Part shown: positions 44,512-53,996 of the stretch, in pieces
How the letters are laid out: every line of letters starts with the position of its first letter
Position numbering within the stretch: the first letter of the stretch is position 1
From: Chryseobacterium arthrosphaerae
Lineage (GTDB): Bacteria > Bacteroidota > Bacteroidia > Flavobacteriales > Weeksellaceae
DNA length: 64,000 nt
Assembly: GCF_001684965.1 (NCBI RefSeq)
Contig: NZ_MAYG01000001.1
Location: 744,001-808,000 of the forward strand
Direction of reading: 5' to 3'
The notes under the pieces: model-generated
What the model saw: the letters and a program-made list of their open reading frames with translations, nothing else
Databases searched by the model: none
Told to the model about the DNA's origin: nothing
Translations under genes and position numbers: made by a program

Positions 44512-47500
44512 TTAGTCGTTATCCACTCTGATCCACTTTCCGTTTTCTACACCTTCATAGAAATGATCGTTATGATAGATGATTGCTCCCTGAATATGTG
44601 TTTTGTTTGCCGGAAGAGTAAGCGTTTCCGGTATGGCATCAGTATTACGGATCATGTAGAGCTCATTTCCTTCTTTTATTACAATTCCTGTTCCTGAAAT
44701 AAGTCTTGTAACACCTGCATCAGCTGGTGGATTCAATACCGTTGCAGGATTTAATTCTGATAAGCGTCTTGCTCCCATAGAAGCCGTACATCCTCTCAGA
44801 ACATTATCCATCAGCATCATTACTCCGGGAGCAGGACACTCAGGATTGATATTCACAATAATCTCTTTATTGTTAATAACCACGGGACAGGCATCTCCGC
44901 CGGCAAATCTGATCCCTTTGAGACGGTAAACAAATGTTCCGGTCTGGTTTTTAGCATGCAGGATAATGGCTTCACCATTCGCTGCGGAAGTAATCTCCTG
45001 ATCCGGACCATTATTAAGGGTATAGGTGAAAATATAGCTTTGTGCAAGAGATCCTTTAAACTTTACCTGTACATCACCTGTAGGCTGCTTTATGGCACTG
45101 GTTACGGAAGAAGCTGTGTTATCAGCAGGCAAAGCAACAGATGAAATCGTAAAGTCTTCTGTAATATTGCATCCATCCTGGCTGTATGTAACATTTACCC
45201 TGTAGGTTCCCGGCTGTGTGAAGGTAACCATACGGCCTGTGCTGATGGTTCCCTGGTTAGGGCTGTTGGTTTTAGTCCACGTATATGCTGCATTGGTATC
45301 TGTTCCGAACAAGGTGGAGGCATCATACGTTTTGGGAAATTCCGAAGCACAGAGGGTTTTATTTCCCCCGAAACCTGCTGCCTGTACATTGGTAGGAATG
45401 ATGGTAAGATTACTGGTGTTTCCCAGATCCTGGCTGTTTCCAAAAGCATTTACAGGACGGGAGAAGTTCATATCTTTAATGGAAGCATAGAACATGGTAT
45501 AGAGGGCTGCCGGATCAAGGCTGATGGTATTCTGGCCTGCGTTGGATCTGACTACGGAAATCCTGTTGCACGGTGTCCCTGTCATAAAGAGGTTTTCAGT
45601 TACCGTCTGGTTATTATCAACCTGGTAAGATCCGGGATTGAAATACAGCGTTTTATATTTTCCGGCAGAGATAAGTGTACTTACAGAGCTTCCGGTAGTA
45701 CTTCCCAGGAAGGTCAGTTTATTAAAATTCCATACTTTGGATCCGGTATTTACACTGCCGTCTTTCCATATAGTAAGATCTCCAAAGCTGAAGGGGTCGG
45801 GCGTAGTGGTTGTCAGATATCCTATATCTGCTTTTACATCAGCTGTGTTCAGGGTTAACGGGTTGTTTCCGGAATTGACATAAAAATAAGGACTGTAGAA
45901 ACCGTAAAAAGGAAGTGAAGCCATATAATAATTAGCTGTTCCTGCACTGTTTGTTCTGGTACCGGTAATCACAGACTGCCCGAAATCCACCACCGGATTA
46001 TTATTGATGGTCTGATTCCAGCTGAAATTAAGCAAGGTAATAGGGTAGCTGTTGGTTTTGAATCCGGCAGTATTCGTAAAGTTCATATCTCCCTGGTAAG
46101 CACTTTTCAGCTCAAAATAATCCTGAGCATTGATGTTAAGATAAGTATAGGCTCCTTTGGTATCAATATACCGTGTTCTTCCTGCTGAAGCTCCCTGGGC
46201 CATAATGATATTACGGATAAGTCCGTAACTGTTTAACGGAACAATGATTTTAAGATCACTTTGTAATGTAAGGTTTCCATAAACCGTCAGATAGTAAGGA
46301 TTACTGCCGTCGGTACCAAAATCTATAACCGGTTGCCCCGGAGTATTGGTAAAAGTAATGTTATTGGCTTTTGAAAGGCTGATTCCTTTCATCAATATCC
46401 TGTTCTGGGCAGGAGTAAACCCAGAATTCTGATCAAAGTATACATTGTCTGCAGAAGTCGGAATATCACAGTTGCTAATAGCGGTACCGCCTGAGCTCAG
46501 TGACCAGTGTGAAGGATCTCTCCATTCTCCCTGTCCGCCGATCCAGTAAAGATTTCTGGGAGCTGAGGTTGTCATATCTGGGAAACTGATGCCGGTATTA
46601 CCCCCAAGATCCGTTCCTTTTGATGCCGTATAGGTTTGCCCGCCTGAAGAAGAAATTGCTTTAAACTGCACCCTGTCTATTATATAGTTGGAAGGGTTGG
46701 TTGCGTAATTCGGAAGTATAAGTGTTTTGGTCTGATTGTTTGAAGAAGCAAAAGTCAGTCTGTCTATACAATCTCCCAGCATAGCGAGCGATTGGGTGAC
46801 CTGAAAACTTGCATCTAAGGCGATGTAATTATTCTTTTCTACCGTAAGATTATTTACATTCATCGCGAATTTGAAGATCACCGAAGGATTAATTTTATCC
46901 AGTCTCGGAGCAGATGCGGAGCGAATGATAAAATGATTGATCATACCTCCCGGAAAGCTGAAAGAAATAGCCTGATCACCGGATCCTGCGGTATTGGTAA
47001 ACTCTATTTTTTCGAAATAATGATTCAGGTTGTTGAAAACTATATCATTTCCCATATTGGTATAGGATTTAGCCAGTTTCAGAACACTGTTGGCAGTATT
47101 GGTTACCGGCAATGCAGTATTGACAGTAATTCCTGTATTGACAGCAAGATCAGCATTGTCCATGACCAGCTGGGTTCCGTTCAGTACCATGGAGTTGAGG
47201 CTTATGACCGTGCCGCTTATATCCAGTATATTTCCTGCAATATTGTTCTGATTAATAACAGAATTCACAAGGTCGTACTGGGTTGTTCCCCTGTTGATTT
47301 TCCATCTGGCATTTCCTGCAAAAGTAAACACAGATGTTGCCCCGTTGGGAGTTATATTTTTGAGGGTACCTGCAGGTTTATTGGTATTAATGAAATTAAA
47401 CCCGCTAAAATAGCCGGCATCATAATACCCTGGATGGAGAACCACATTTCCGTTGACCAGTATTTTATAATAATTGTTATAACCTGTAAAGTGAGACTTT

Positions 47501-50163
47501 GTATTGGCCGGAAGACCGCTGAATGTAATATCATTTACAGAAACATCGCTATACAGGGTAATTCCTGTAATATTTCCCACCGTAAAACCTGAATACTGAT
47601 CAAAAAATACGTTATCGTTGATCGTAGGAAGTCCGCAGTTGGAAGCCAGTCTCGCACTTGAGGGGTCCAGAGACCAGTGGTTGATATCGTTCCAGCTGCC
47701 GCTGCCTCCTTTCCAGTAGAAGTTTTTAGCCGCAGGAACGGTAAAATTGATCCCTGAATTGTTTCCACCGTCAATGGAATTATTTGCATTTACAGGTTTG
47801 GAACCAGCAACAGGAGTTACATATCCGGCATTGATGCCCGTAATATTCATACGGTTGAGTTCAATAAATCCGGTTCCGTTAATATTGTTTCCAAGTATAA
47901 GGTTATTCCCTCCTTGGCCTGTGAAATTAAGAACAAGATCACAGTCTGCACGGTTATAAACAAAACTGTCCGTTACAGTCAGTTTTGTAAAAGAATCAAG
48001 CATTGTAATGTTAGAACCAGCATTGATGGCTACATTATTGGCTTTATTGGTATAGGAAAATCTGACATCACCGGCATTTACCTGGAATGTTCCGGTATTT
48101 ACAAACTGTATATCTCCTATAGCGGTTCCTTCCTTATGGATCTTGCCAAAAAAGTGGTTGATATTTCCAAGGTTATTGTACCGCCCGTTATAGTTGACGG
48201 CATATACCGTGGTATTGGGAGCAGTAATAGTCTGCTTGGTGTTGATATAAAGCGTTGTGGCGCGCAATACGGCATTGTCAATACTTACGCTGTTCCCTCC
48301 CAGCCAGAATTCGCCTGCTTTTATTTTCCTTCCATCTGCATACATAGTACCTGTGAGTGCATTATTGTCGAAATTGAGTGTTGCAGCAACCTCCACGTCA
48401 TAAGGAGTAGCAGTGCCTGATGGTAATAAATAAAAATTATCATTTCCACTTATAGTCAGTTGATAGACTTTCTGGCCTTCAAAATTCATGTATCGGTTTG
48501 TGACAGGATCATTAGCCGCATATTTCTGTATATAGAATGATGTATTGATTCCTGTCGTCATATCTTTCTGAAGGTAAAGATTCCCGTATACAGAAGCTGT
48601 GGCATTGAAAACAGGATTGGAAGGAGCATTGTTCCAGGTCATATTCCGTACCGAAACCCCTGCAGTACCGCTTACGGTATTATTTCCTGTGCTGAAGCCG
48701 GAATCTGTGTTGAAAATCACATCATCATACATCGTGGGAACACAGCTGGAAGAAGGCCCTCCCGAAGTGAATGACCAGTGTAGAGGATCATTCCAGTTTC
48801 CTCCGCCACCTATCCAATAATACGTTTTCGGATTGATTCCCGGATACGTAATATTCCCCGTGTTGTTTCCTCCGTTTATTCCTGCAGTTACGGAAGCTCC
48901 GCCTGTGAGTTTTGTATTAGCAACATTATATCCTGTAAAAGCTGCGGTACCGTTTCCATTGATGGTGGAGGGAATAATAAGATTAACAGCATACGTGATA
49001 TCAATTCCTCCGAATTTTGGAATAGCCCCATTGCAGGCTGTATTGGCGCTAAGGCTTTGGTTGATCTGGAAATAATTGGGGGCAGGGTTGGCATTCTGAC
49101 GGAAATTATACTGCCCGCCATTAAGGGTAAGATTATTAATATCAAACTGCTGGGCCTTAAGGATATGATTTCCTTTACCCAATGTCAGGTTATTGATTTC
49201 ATACCGTATTCCTGAAAGGTCAACTGTTCCGTCACCTATAATCATATCATTGGCTTTGAATACATTGGCAGTAACAGAATAAGCATACATACTGATCTTG
49301 TTGATTATAAATTCGTTTCCGCCGATGCTGCCGCCGGTGGTTCCGGTTCCCAGGATTTCATCAACTTTCAGTGAATTTCCCCCTGTTATCTGCACATACC
49401 CGGTAATTGCAGGCAATACAATCTTTTTTATATCCTGTGTGGTCTGAACCGTCAGGTTCGAATAAGAAAGGGTAGCCTGTGTAAGATTGGCAGCAGCATT
49501 AAAAGTGGCAAGATTACCGGCAAGCGTTGAGGTTCCGAACTTAGATGGGGTAGTGGAACCGTACACAAACTGCTGGGAAGTAATACTTTTATTATCAGTA
49601 TCAAGAAAAGCACTTTCGCTCACATTAAACTGAAAATAACCGTTGCTGGCAAAATTCCTGACCAGTTTGAAGGTCCCGTTTCCCTTAAGATTAACAGAAG
49701 ATGTGGAGTTGATATAAATGTAGTTCGGATCAATCAGGTTATCCGGAATATCAATCAGGTTAGGAGCCGGGTTTGAACTGTCAGCGTACAGGTTCATGGT
49801 CATATTGTAAAGAGCTCCTGCATTGGATTTCCACTTCAGATTTCCATAGATGTTGAAAATACTTCCTGCCGGGAAATTCACTTTTCCTGTAAATGAATCA
49901 TCAATGATGAAATCTTTGCAGGTTGCGCTGGAAGGAATCGTAAGGGTAACGGAACCGCTGGCGGGAAATCCGCTTCCTGAATTGAAGTATACATTATCAT
50001 ATCGTGAAGGAATAATAGTGGCCGTCTGCCCTGATGATGAACCGATACGCCAGTGGTTGAGATCCGTCCAGCTTCCGGCGCCACCTACCCAGTAATAATT
50101 GTTCTGGGCAAAAAAACTCTTACCGATCAGAAAGAGCAGTAGGATATATAATTTAAGTTTCAT
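44512..50163 (-). CDS. Giant secreted modular protein with four YWxGGxGxW repeats
   Basis: An 1883-residue protein with a signal peptide (…FLIGKSFFAQ). Four related modules begin with YYWVGGAGSWTDLNHW (near 23), YYWIGGGGNWNDPLHW (near 445), FYWKGGSGSWNDINHW (near 810) and LYWIGGQGEWRDPSHW (near 1200). Each is followed by a P-T-x-x-D-x-V-x-F motif (YDNVYFNSGSGF type) and by long Asn/Thr/Gly-rich beta-strand repeats that suggest beta-helices. A PKD-like segment is near 1590-1670. The C-terminus (ending GVENGKWIRVDND) does not look like a type A or B T9SS domain, so its surface route is uncertain. It is downstream of an S74-chaperone protein, 95 bases away. The function is probably adhesion or surface structure. 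Confidence 0.85.
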   Translation of the reverse strand: MKLKLYILLLFLIGKSFFAQNNYYWVGGAGSWTDLNHWRIGSSSGQTATIIPSRYDNVYFNSGSGFPASGSVTLTIPSSATCKDFIIDDSFTGKVNFPAGSIFNIYGNLKWKSNAGALYNMTMNLYADSSNPAPNLIDIPDNLIDPNYIYINSTSSVNLKGNGTFKLVRNFASNGYFQFNVSESAFLDTDNKSITSQQFVYGSTTPSKFGTSTLAGNLATFNAAANLTQATLSYSNLTVQTTQDIKKIVLPAITGYVQITGGNSLKVDEILGTGTTGGSIGGNEFIINKISMYAYSVTANVFKANDMIIGDGTVDLSGIRYEINNLTLGKGNHILKAQQFDINNLTLNGGQYNFRQNANPAPNYFQINQSLSANTACNGAIPKFGGIDITYAVNLIIPSTINGNGTAAFTGYNVANTKLTGGASVTAGINGGNNTGNITYPGINPKTYYWIGGGGNWNDPLHWSFTSGGPSSSCVPTMYDDVIFNTDSGFSTGNNTVSGTAGVSVRNMTWNNAPSNPVFNATASVYGNLYLQKDMTTGINTSFYIQKYAANDPVTNRYMNFEGQKVYQLTISGNDNFYLLPSGTATPYDVEVAATLNFDNNALTGTMYADGRKIKAGEFWLGGNSVSIDNAVLRATTLYINTKQTITAPNTTVYAVNYNGRYNNLGNINHFFGKIHKEGTAIGDIQFVNTGTFQVNAGDVRFSYTNKANNVAINAGSNITMLDSFTKLTVTDSFVYNRADCDLVLNFTGQGGNNLILGNNINGTGFIELNRMNITGINAGYVTPVAGSKPVNANNSIDGGNNSGINFTVPAAKNFYWKGGSGSWNDINHWSLDPSSARLASNCGLPTINDNVFFDQYSGFTVGNITGITLYSDVSVNDITFSGLPANTKSHFTGYNNYYKILVNGNVVLHPGYYDAGYFSGFNFINTNKPAGTLKNITPNGATSVFTFAGNARWKINRGTTQYDLVNSVINQNNIAGNILDISGTVISLNSMVLNGTQLVMDNADLAVNTGITVNTALPVTNTANSVLKLAKSYTNMGNDIVFNNLNHYFEKIEFTNTAGSGDQAISFSFPGGMINHFIIRSASAPRLDKINPSVIFKFAMNVNNLTVEKNNYIALDASFQVTQSLAMLGDCIDRLTFASSNNQTKTLILPNYATNPSNYIIDRVQFKAISSSGGQTYTASKGTDLGGNTGISFPDMTTSAPRNLYWIGGQGEWRDPSHWSLSSGGTAISNCDIPTSADNVYFDQNSGFTPAQNRILMKGISLSKANNITFTNTPGQPVIDFGTDGSNPYYLTVYGNLTLQSDLKIIVPLNSYGLIRNIIMAQGASAGRTRYIDTKGAYTYLNINAQDYFELKSAYQGDMNFTNTAGFKTNSYPITLLNFSWNQTINNNPVVDFGQSVITGTRTNSAGTANYYMASLPFYGFYSPYFYVNSGNNPLTLNTADVKADIGYLTTTTPDPFSFGDLTIWKDGSVNTGSKVWNFNKLTFLGSTTGSSVSTLISAGKYKTLYFNPGSYQVDNNQTVTENLFMTGTPCNRISVVRSNAGQNTISLDPAALYTMFYASIKDMNFSRPVNAFGNSQDLGNTSNLTIIPTNVQAAGFGGNKTLCASEFPKTYDASTLFGTDTNAAYTWTKTNSPNQGTISTGRMVTFTQPGTYRVNVTYSQDGCNITEDFTISSVALPADNTASSVTSAIKQPTGDVQVKFKGSLAQSYIFTYTLNNGPDQEITSAANGEAIILHAKNQTGTFVYRLKGIRFAGGDACPVVINNKEIIVNINPECPAPGVMMLMDNVLRGCTASMGARRLSELNPATVLNPPADAGVTRLISGTGIVIKEGNELYMIRNTDAIPETLTLPANKTHIQGAIIYHNDHFYEGVENGKWIRVDND

Positions 50164-50258
50164 GTTTTTTGAATTACAAAATTGGTATGGACTGAGGTCG
50201 TTACCTCAGCCTTAGCGACACTGAATAGAATCAGAATATGATCTGAATTCGTGTTCCG

Positions 50259-51116
50259 TTATTCCGGTTTTTTCAGCAGTTGTATCTCTTTCTGTAATTC
50301 GGTGATTTTTTTATCCTGTTCCTGTACGGTCTGTAATAATAAAGGAATCAGCTCATTATAATTGACAGACTTGTATCCTTCGTTGTCTGTGCTGACGATA
50401 TTGGGTAATACTTTTTCAACTTCCTGTGCTATCAGTCCATACTGAAGCTGTGTATTTCCGCCTTTCTTTTTTCCTTTTTCATTCCAGAAATAGGAGACAG
50501 GTCTCAGTTTACCTAATAGTTCACCGGAAGAATTGATGGAGGCGATATTTTGTTTTAATCTTTCATCTGAATTATAATCTATGGCACTTGCTTTCACAGT
50601 TCCGGCCACATCAAGCTTTGCAGAAGCAGAAGGAGTAGTCCCGATCCCAACACTTCCACTACCGGAAAAGACAAGGTTTTTACCATTCAGGTCCACATTT
50701 CTTGCAGCCAGTGGAGTGCTGATGCTTCCGTCTGCTGTATAGATATTCTGGCTTGCCATACTGTCCCAGTTGCTGCCGTTCCAGAAATAATAACCGGGTT
50801 GGGTGATTCTTGCAACTTTTGCCGTTGGGGAAGCAGGAACTGCAGTGGCGTAGATCATCAGGGATTCTGTGCCGGGCTGAATATTTGCAGTCATGGTCTG
50901 GATCTGGTCACCTGTAAGGCGTGGGATCATCAGACCTTCTGCTGCGGCTGAACCGTCTGTTCTGGCTGTAATGTCCAGAGTGGCTTTAGGATTAGGAGTG
51001 TTGATGCCTATTCTACCGGTTTGGGAAAACATCATTGAGCTGATGGAGATGCTTCCGATAAGGCATAACCTGAATGCTGCAGAATGTTCTTTCTGCAAAA
51101 AAATAGAGTTTTTCAT
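50259..51116 (-). CDS. Tail-fibre-type protein with S74 intramolecular chaperone
   Basis: A 285-residue secreted protein. The signal region is at about 1-35, a GRIGINTPNPKATLDI repeat near residue 36 is typical of flavobacterial fibre proteins, and beta-rich repeats follow. The C-terminal peptidase S74 chaperone (about 180-285) includes the SDERLKQNI motif, where self-cleavage occurs in this family, and the final coiled coil (LLQTVQEQDKKITELQKEI). Trimerisation followed by autocleavage is the known mechanism. It is upstream of, and probably cotranscribed with, the 1883-residue protein. Confidence 0.9.
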   Translation of the reverse strand: MKNSIFLQKEHSAAFRLCLIGSISISSMMFSQTGRIGINTPNPKATLDITARTDGSAAAEGLMIPRLTGDQIQTMTANIQPGTESLMIYATAVPASPTAKVARITQPGYYFWNGSNWDSMASQNIYTADGSISTPLAARNVDLNGKNLVFSGSGSVGIGTTPSASAKLDVAGTVKASAIDYNSDERLKQNIASINSSGELLGKLRPVSYFWNEKGKKKGGNTQLQYGLIAQEVEKVLPNIVSTDNEGYKSVNYNELIPLLLQTVQEQDKKITELQKEIQLLKKPE

Positions 51117-51165
51117 AGTTTTTTTGATTGCTTTTTATTCGGGTATATTAAACTCTTCCTTAGTG

Positions 51166-51699
51166 TTAAGAAGTTAAGAGTAGGTTTTTTACAATTGTTT
51201 TAGAAGTTTCTATTAATTCATTGGACCGGTAAAGCTGGCTGGTCAATATGCAGCTTTCAAAGAGAAGATAAATATGATCAGATAAAAAAGGATCTTTGAG
51301 ATCTCCCATAAAGGCATCCCTCAATGTTTTTTTATGATTCCGGATCACCTTGTGGATCTCTGTTTTTTCTCCTGGGATTTCAGATAGAATATTCAGAAAA
51401 CTGCATCCCCTGAAATCTTCCTTTTCATTCATATAGATCAGAAAATCGAATGATTTCAGGAATTTTTCCTCAAGGGTCTGTGCTCCGGATGTAAAACTTT
51501 CCAGCTCAGATACCCAGTAAGCATATCTTCTATCCAGAAACTCAATGCACAGATCGTCCTTTGACTTGAAATGCTGGTAAAAACTTGCTTTCGAGACTTC
51601 AGCATCATCAATGATCTGATTGATGCCGGTACTGTTATAACCCTGTCTGTGAAACAGGACCATAGCGGTACTTAAAATTCTTTCACGAGGTTTACGCAT
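51166..51699 (-). CDS. TetR family transcriptional regulator
   Basis: A 177-residue TetR regulator. The HTH is at about 8-50 (ILSTAMVLFHRQGYNSTGINQIIDDAEVSKASFYQHFKSKDDL). The C-terminal ligand domain is otherwise unremarkable. An AACAGAC-TGGTAT-GTTTGTT inverted repeat and a -7 element lie upstream, consistent with autoregulation. The target gene is not evident: nothing is divergent from it within 250 bases. Confidence 0.92.
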   Translation of the reverse strand: MRKPRERILSTAMVLFHRQGYNSTGINQIIDDAEVSKASFYQHFKSKDDLCIEFLDRRYAYWVSELESFTSGAQTLEEKFLKSFDFLIYMNEKEDFRGCSFLNILSEIPGEKTEIHKVIRNHKKTLRDAFMGDLKDPFLSDHIYLLFESCILTSQLYRSNELIETSKTIVKNLLLTS

Positions 51700-51717
51700 A
51701 GAGCAAATGTTTTTTTA

Positions 51718-51756
51718 CAAATGTAAATAAAATATGAACAGACTGGTATGTTTGTT
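51718..51756 (-). promoter_or_regulatory. Promoter and operator of the TetR gene
   Basis: TACATTTG (51725-51718, minus strand) is a -7 match. AACAGAC (51737-51743) and GTTTGTT (51750-51756) form a 6-of-7 inverted repeat over the -33 region. The core AGACTGGTAT resembles the AGACCGGTCT type of site known for some TetR proteins such as NemR. Confidence 0.5.
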
Positions 51757-51831
51757 AAAAGAATCTTAAAAATAATATTTTATTACTATGAGATAAAATA
51801 ATGTATAGTGATTATGGTAGGTTTATTATAT

Positions 51832-51857
51832 AAAAAACACAGGAATTATACCTGTGT
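51832..51857 (-). terminator. Hairpin with T run after the membrane protein gene
   Basis: ACACAGG / CCTGTGT, 7-bp stem with a 7-base loop. On the minus strand it is followed by TTTTTTATA, which suits the gene ending at 51978. Confidence 0.7.
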
Positions 51858-51977
51858 CCTTTATTTATTTTAATGGAAGTTTTCCCGTCGAAAGAAGGTT
51901 GTGTGCTTATTTTTTATTTAACCGATTTTAAAGCCGGGAAATAGAATGAAAATATCAATGGCAATTTCAGTTTTACT

Positions 51978-52700
51978 TTATATAAAGCCTCTTGCGTAAT
52001 AAAGCTGTATAAGGAAAAACAGCAATGTAAAGAACCATACAACATAAGGGTGGTACCGGAAGTTCTCTTTCAGGATATGATGCAGCGCTTTAAATAGTTT
52101 TACTAAACCGATAATGGTAATGACAAAGAACACGGCGAGAACGATGAAGAAGATCAAATCCCTGGAACTGTAATTTTCTGAAACAGAAATCTTCTCAAGA
52201 TGGTGCAGATAAGACTGTACATTCATGGTCTGCCCCAGGAACATTGTAGAAATGATCAGTATGAAAAACGGAGTAGAAGTATATACTGTAGTGTAAATAA
52301 ATGAGAACAGTAATGTACGGAATGTGGGCGAATTGATCTTTTCCTTTTTGTACCATAATAATACCACACTGAAGACAACAGCCGTAAAATTATTCACCAG
52401 GAATATAAATAAAGCTTTTTCCACCATGCTCAATCCTTTGATCCTGGAGATGAAGTTTTCTTCCCCGCTGTAGTCCATAAGAAGAACGGAAACAATAACG
52501 GATGTATAAACAGACAGCTTGATGGGAGACAGGTAATCACGAAAACGTTCTGTTTCTTCCTTTTCCATTTCATGCACAGAGAGATCATAGCAACGGTGAG
52601 GAGCCTGAAACAATTTGAAAACAGTCACGGGAACCAGCAGAATTTCAATGATGATCTGCAGGCAAAGCTTTTCAAAGCTGTCAATCAGTTTTTCGAACAT
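51978..52700 (-). CDS. Membrane protein with about five helices, unknown function
   Basis: A 240-residue protein. Hydrophobic helices lie near 15-32, 62-78, 98-118, 130-152 and 185-235. It has no signal peptide or cysteine motif, and I do not recognise its family with confidence; it resembles Yip1-like or DUF3667-type proteins only loosely. It has its own terminator and appears monocistronic. Confidence 0.65.
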   Translation of the reverse strand: MFEKLIDSFEKLCLQIIIEILLVPVTVFKLFQAPHRCYDLSVHEMEKEETERFRDYLSPIKLSVYTSVIVSVLLMDYSGEENFISRIKGLSMVEKALFIFLVNNFTAVVFSVVLLWYKKEKINSPTFRTLLFSFIYTTVYTSTPFFILIISTMFLGQTMNVQSYLHHLEKISVSENYSSRDLIFFIVLAVFFVITIIGLVKLFKALHHILKENFRYHPYVVWFFTLLFFLIQLYYARGFI

Positions 52701-52851
52701 ATACAGAGTATTAAGGGAACGGGTTCACTATGCAATTTAAAGAAATTTCAGATGAGATATAAAAATTTAGGTATAAATATTGAAAAGAACTGAATACAAA
52801 AAATCAGAATAGAAAGGGTCTATCCTGATTCACATATTGTTGTTTTTTTTA

Positions 52852-53733
52852 TTATTTTGGAAGTCCTTTCTTCAGAGCAATATTTGCTTTTTCTATGGCT
52901 TTTCTCTCCTTCCAGTCCATGTATCTCTTTTTATACCTTCCTTTCATGAAATTATCAAAATTACGCTGAATGGCAAGATTCCAGAGGGAATGTGCTTTTA
53001 CAGCCCAGCTTTTGTCCCACGCGCGCAGAGAAATAGAGAATGAGCCGTCAAGATATTTCATCCAGTGCCACCAGCCGGTTGGCATAAACAAAGTATCTCC
53101 ATGTTCCAGGAAACACTCAATGCCTTCTATACCATCCAGTGCCGGGAATTTTTCAAAATCCGGATTGGCAATATCATAGTCTTCCAGTGCATAGGTCGCA
53201 TAAGGAAGCTTATACAGGCGGGTTTTCCATTTATATTCAAACAGAAGAACATGCTTTCTGCCATTAAAATGGGTATGGAAAATATGAGGCATGTCAATAT
53301 CATAATGAAGGAACGTCACCGAACCTTTACCCCCGAAAAACATACTCGGATATTTGTCTAAAAAGCCACCCATCAGATTTTTTGGCGGTACATAGTCGTC
53401 CAGTAATTTAGGGGCAAATTTAATAGGATCAAAGAAAAAGATTCTGAGGTCTGTAGGCTCTCTCTGAATAAGATCTACATACTCACCGAACTTCATTTTG
53501 GTTGTCGGAGTATTGATAGGGGCTGCAGGATCAGCTTTAGCACTGTCGTATAAAGGTACTTCTACATCTCCCACCACTTCTTTCATGTACTCCATTGTCC
53601 ATTTTTGATATGCAGGCCAGTTTCTTGCCATATTTCTGATTACCACTGGCTTACATGGCTTTAGATACTTTTCACGAAAATCTTCCTGCGAAATGTCTTC
53701 TACAATATCAATAGGTTTAAGGAGTATTCCCAT
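52852..53733 (-). CDS. Cupin-like / JmjC-type 2-oxoglutarate oxygenase family protein
   Basis: A 293-residue cupin_8 family protein. The metal-binding HxD...H pattern is in HYDIDMPHIFHTHF (near residue 145) and HGDTLFMPTGWWHW (near 208). These fit Fe(II)/2-oxoglutarate hydroxylases of the JmjC fold, which often modify proteins such as ribosomal proteins. The longest frame begins at a TTG three codons upstream; the ATG at 53733 is used. It stands alone. Confidence 0.9.
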   Translation of the reverse strand: MGILLKPIDIVEDISQEDFREKYLKPCKPVVIRNMARNWPAYQKWTMEYMKEVVGDVEVPLYDSAKADPAAPINTPTTKMKFGEYVDLIQREPTDLRIFFFDPIKFAPKLLDDYVPPKNLMGGFLDKYPSMFFGGKGSVTFLHYDIDMPHIFHTHFNGRKHVLLFEYKWKTRLYKLPYATYALEDYDIANPDFEKFPALDGIEGIECFLEHGDTLFMPTGWWHWMKYLDGSFSISLRAWDKSWAVKAHSLWNLAIQRNFDNFMKGRYKKRYMDWKERKAIEKANIALKKGLPK

Positions 53734-53948
53734 TCTTTTCAAATTATTATGCTAAAGTATTAAATATTTATGAAAATTAATGAGAAGAATTTAAATTATT
53801 TGGAATTGATATAAATAGATCTTATAAGCTTTGTATTCAAACTGCTGTATATGCATTCACATTTCACGAGAATGAAATATTTTAATATTATCATTAAAAA
53901 ATAATTGGCTTCACTGGAAAATAACAGGCTTTGCATAAGAAAGAACAG

Positions 53949-53979
53949 TTGTGAAATATGATAATTATCTGTATACTTG
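53949..53979 (+). promoter_or_regulatory. Promoter of the HExxH protein gene
   Basis: TTG (53949-53951), 20-base spacer, TATACTTG (53972-53979, one mismatch). It lies 17 bases before the ATG at 53997 and downstream of the alternative ATG at 53958, so it supports the later start. Confidence 0.6.
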
Positions 53980-53996
53980 CCAGGTTAAAAATAATC

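Noticed and set aside
46933..48420. Long plus-strand open frames inside the 1883-residue gene
   Set aside because: They lie fully within the minus-strand coding region, have no recognisable product, and follow from its base composition.
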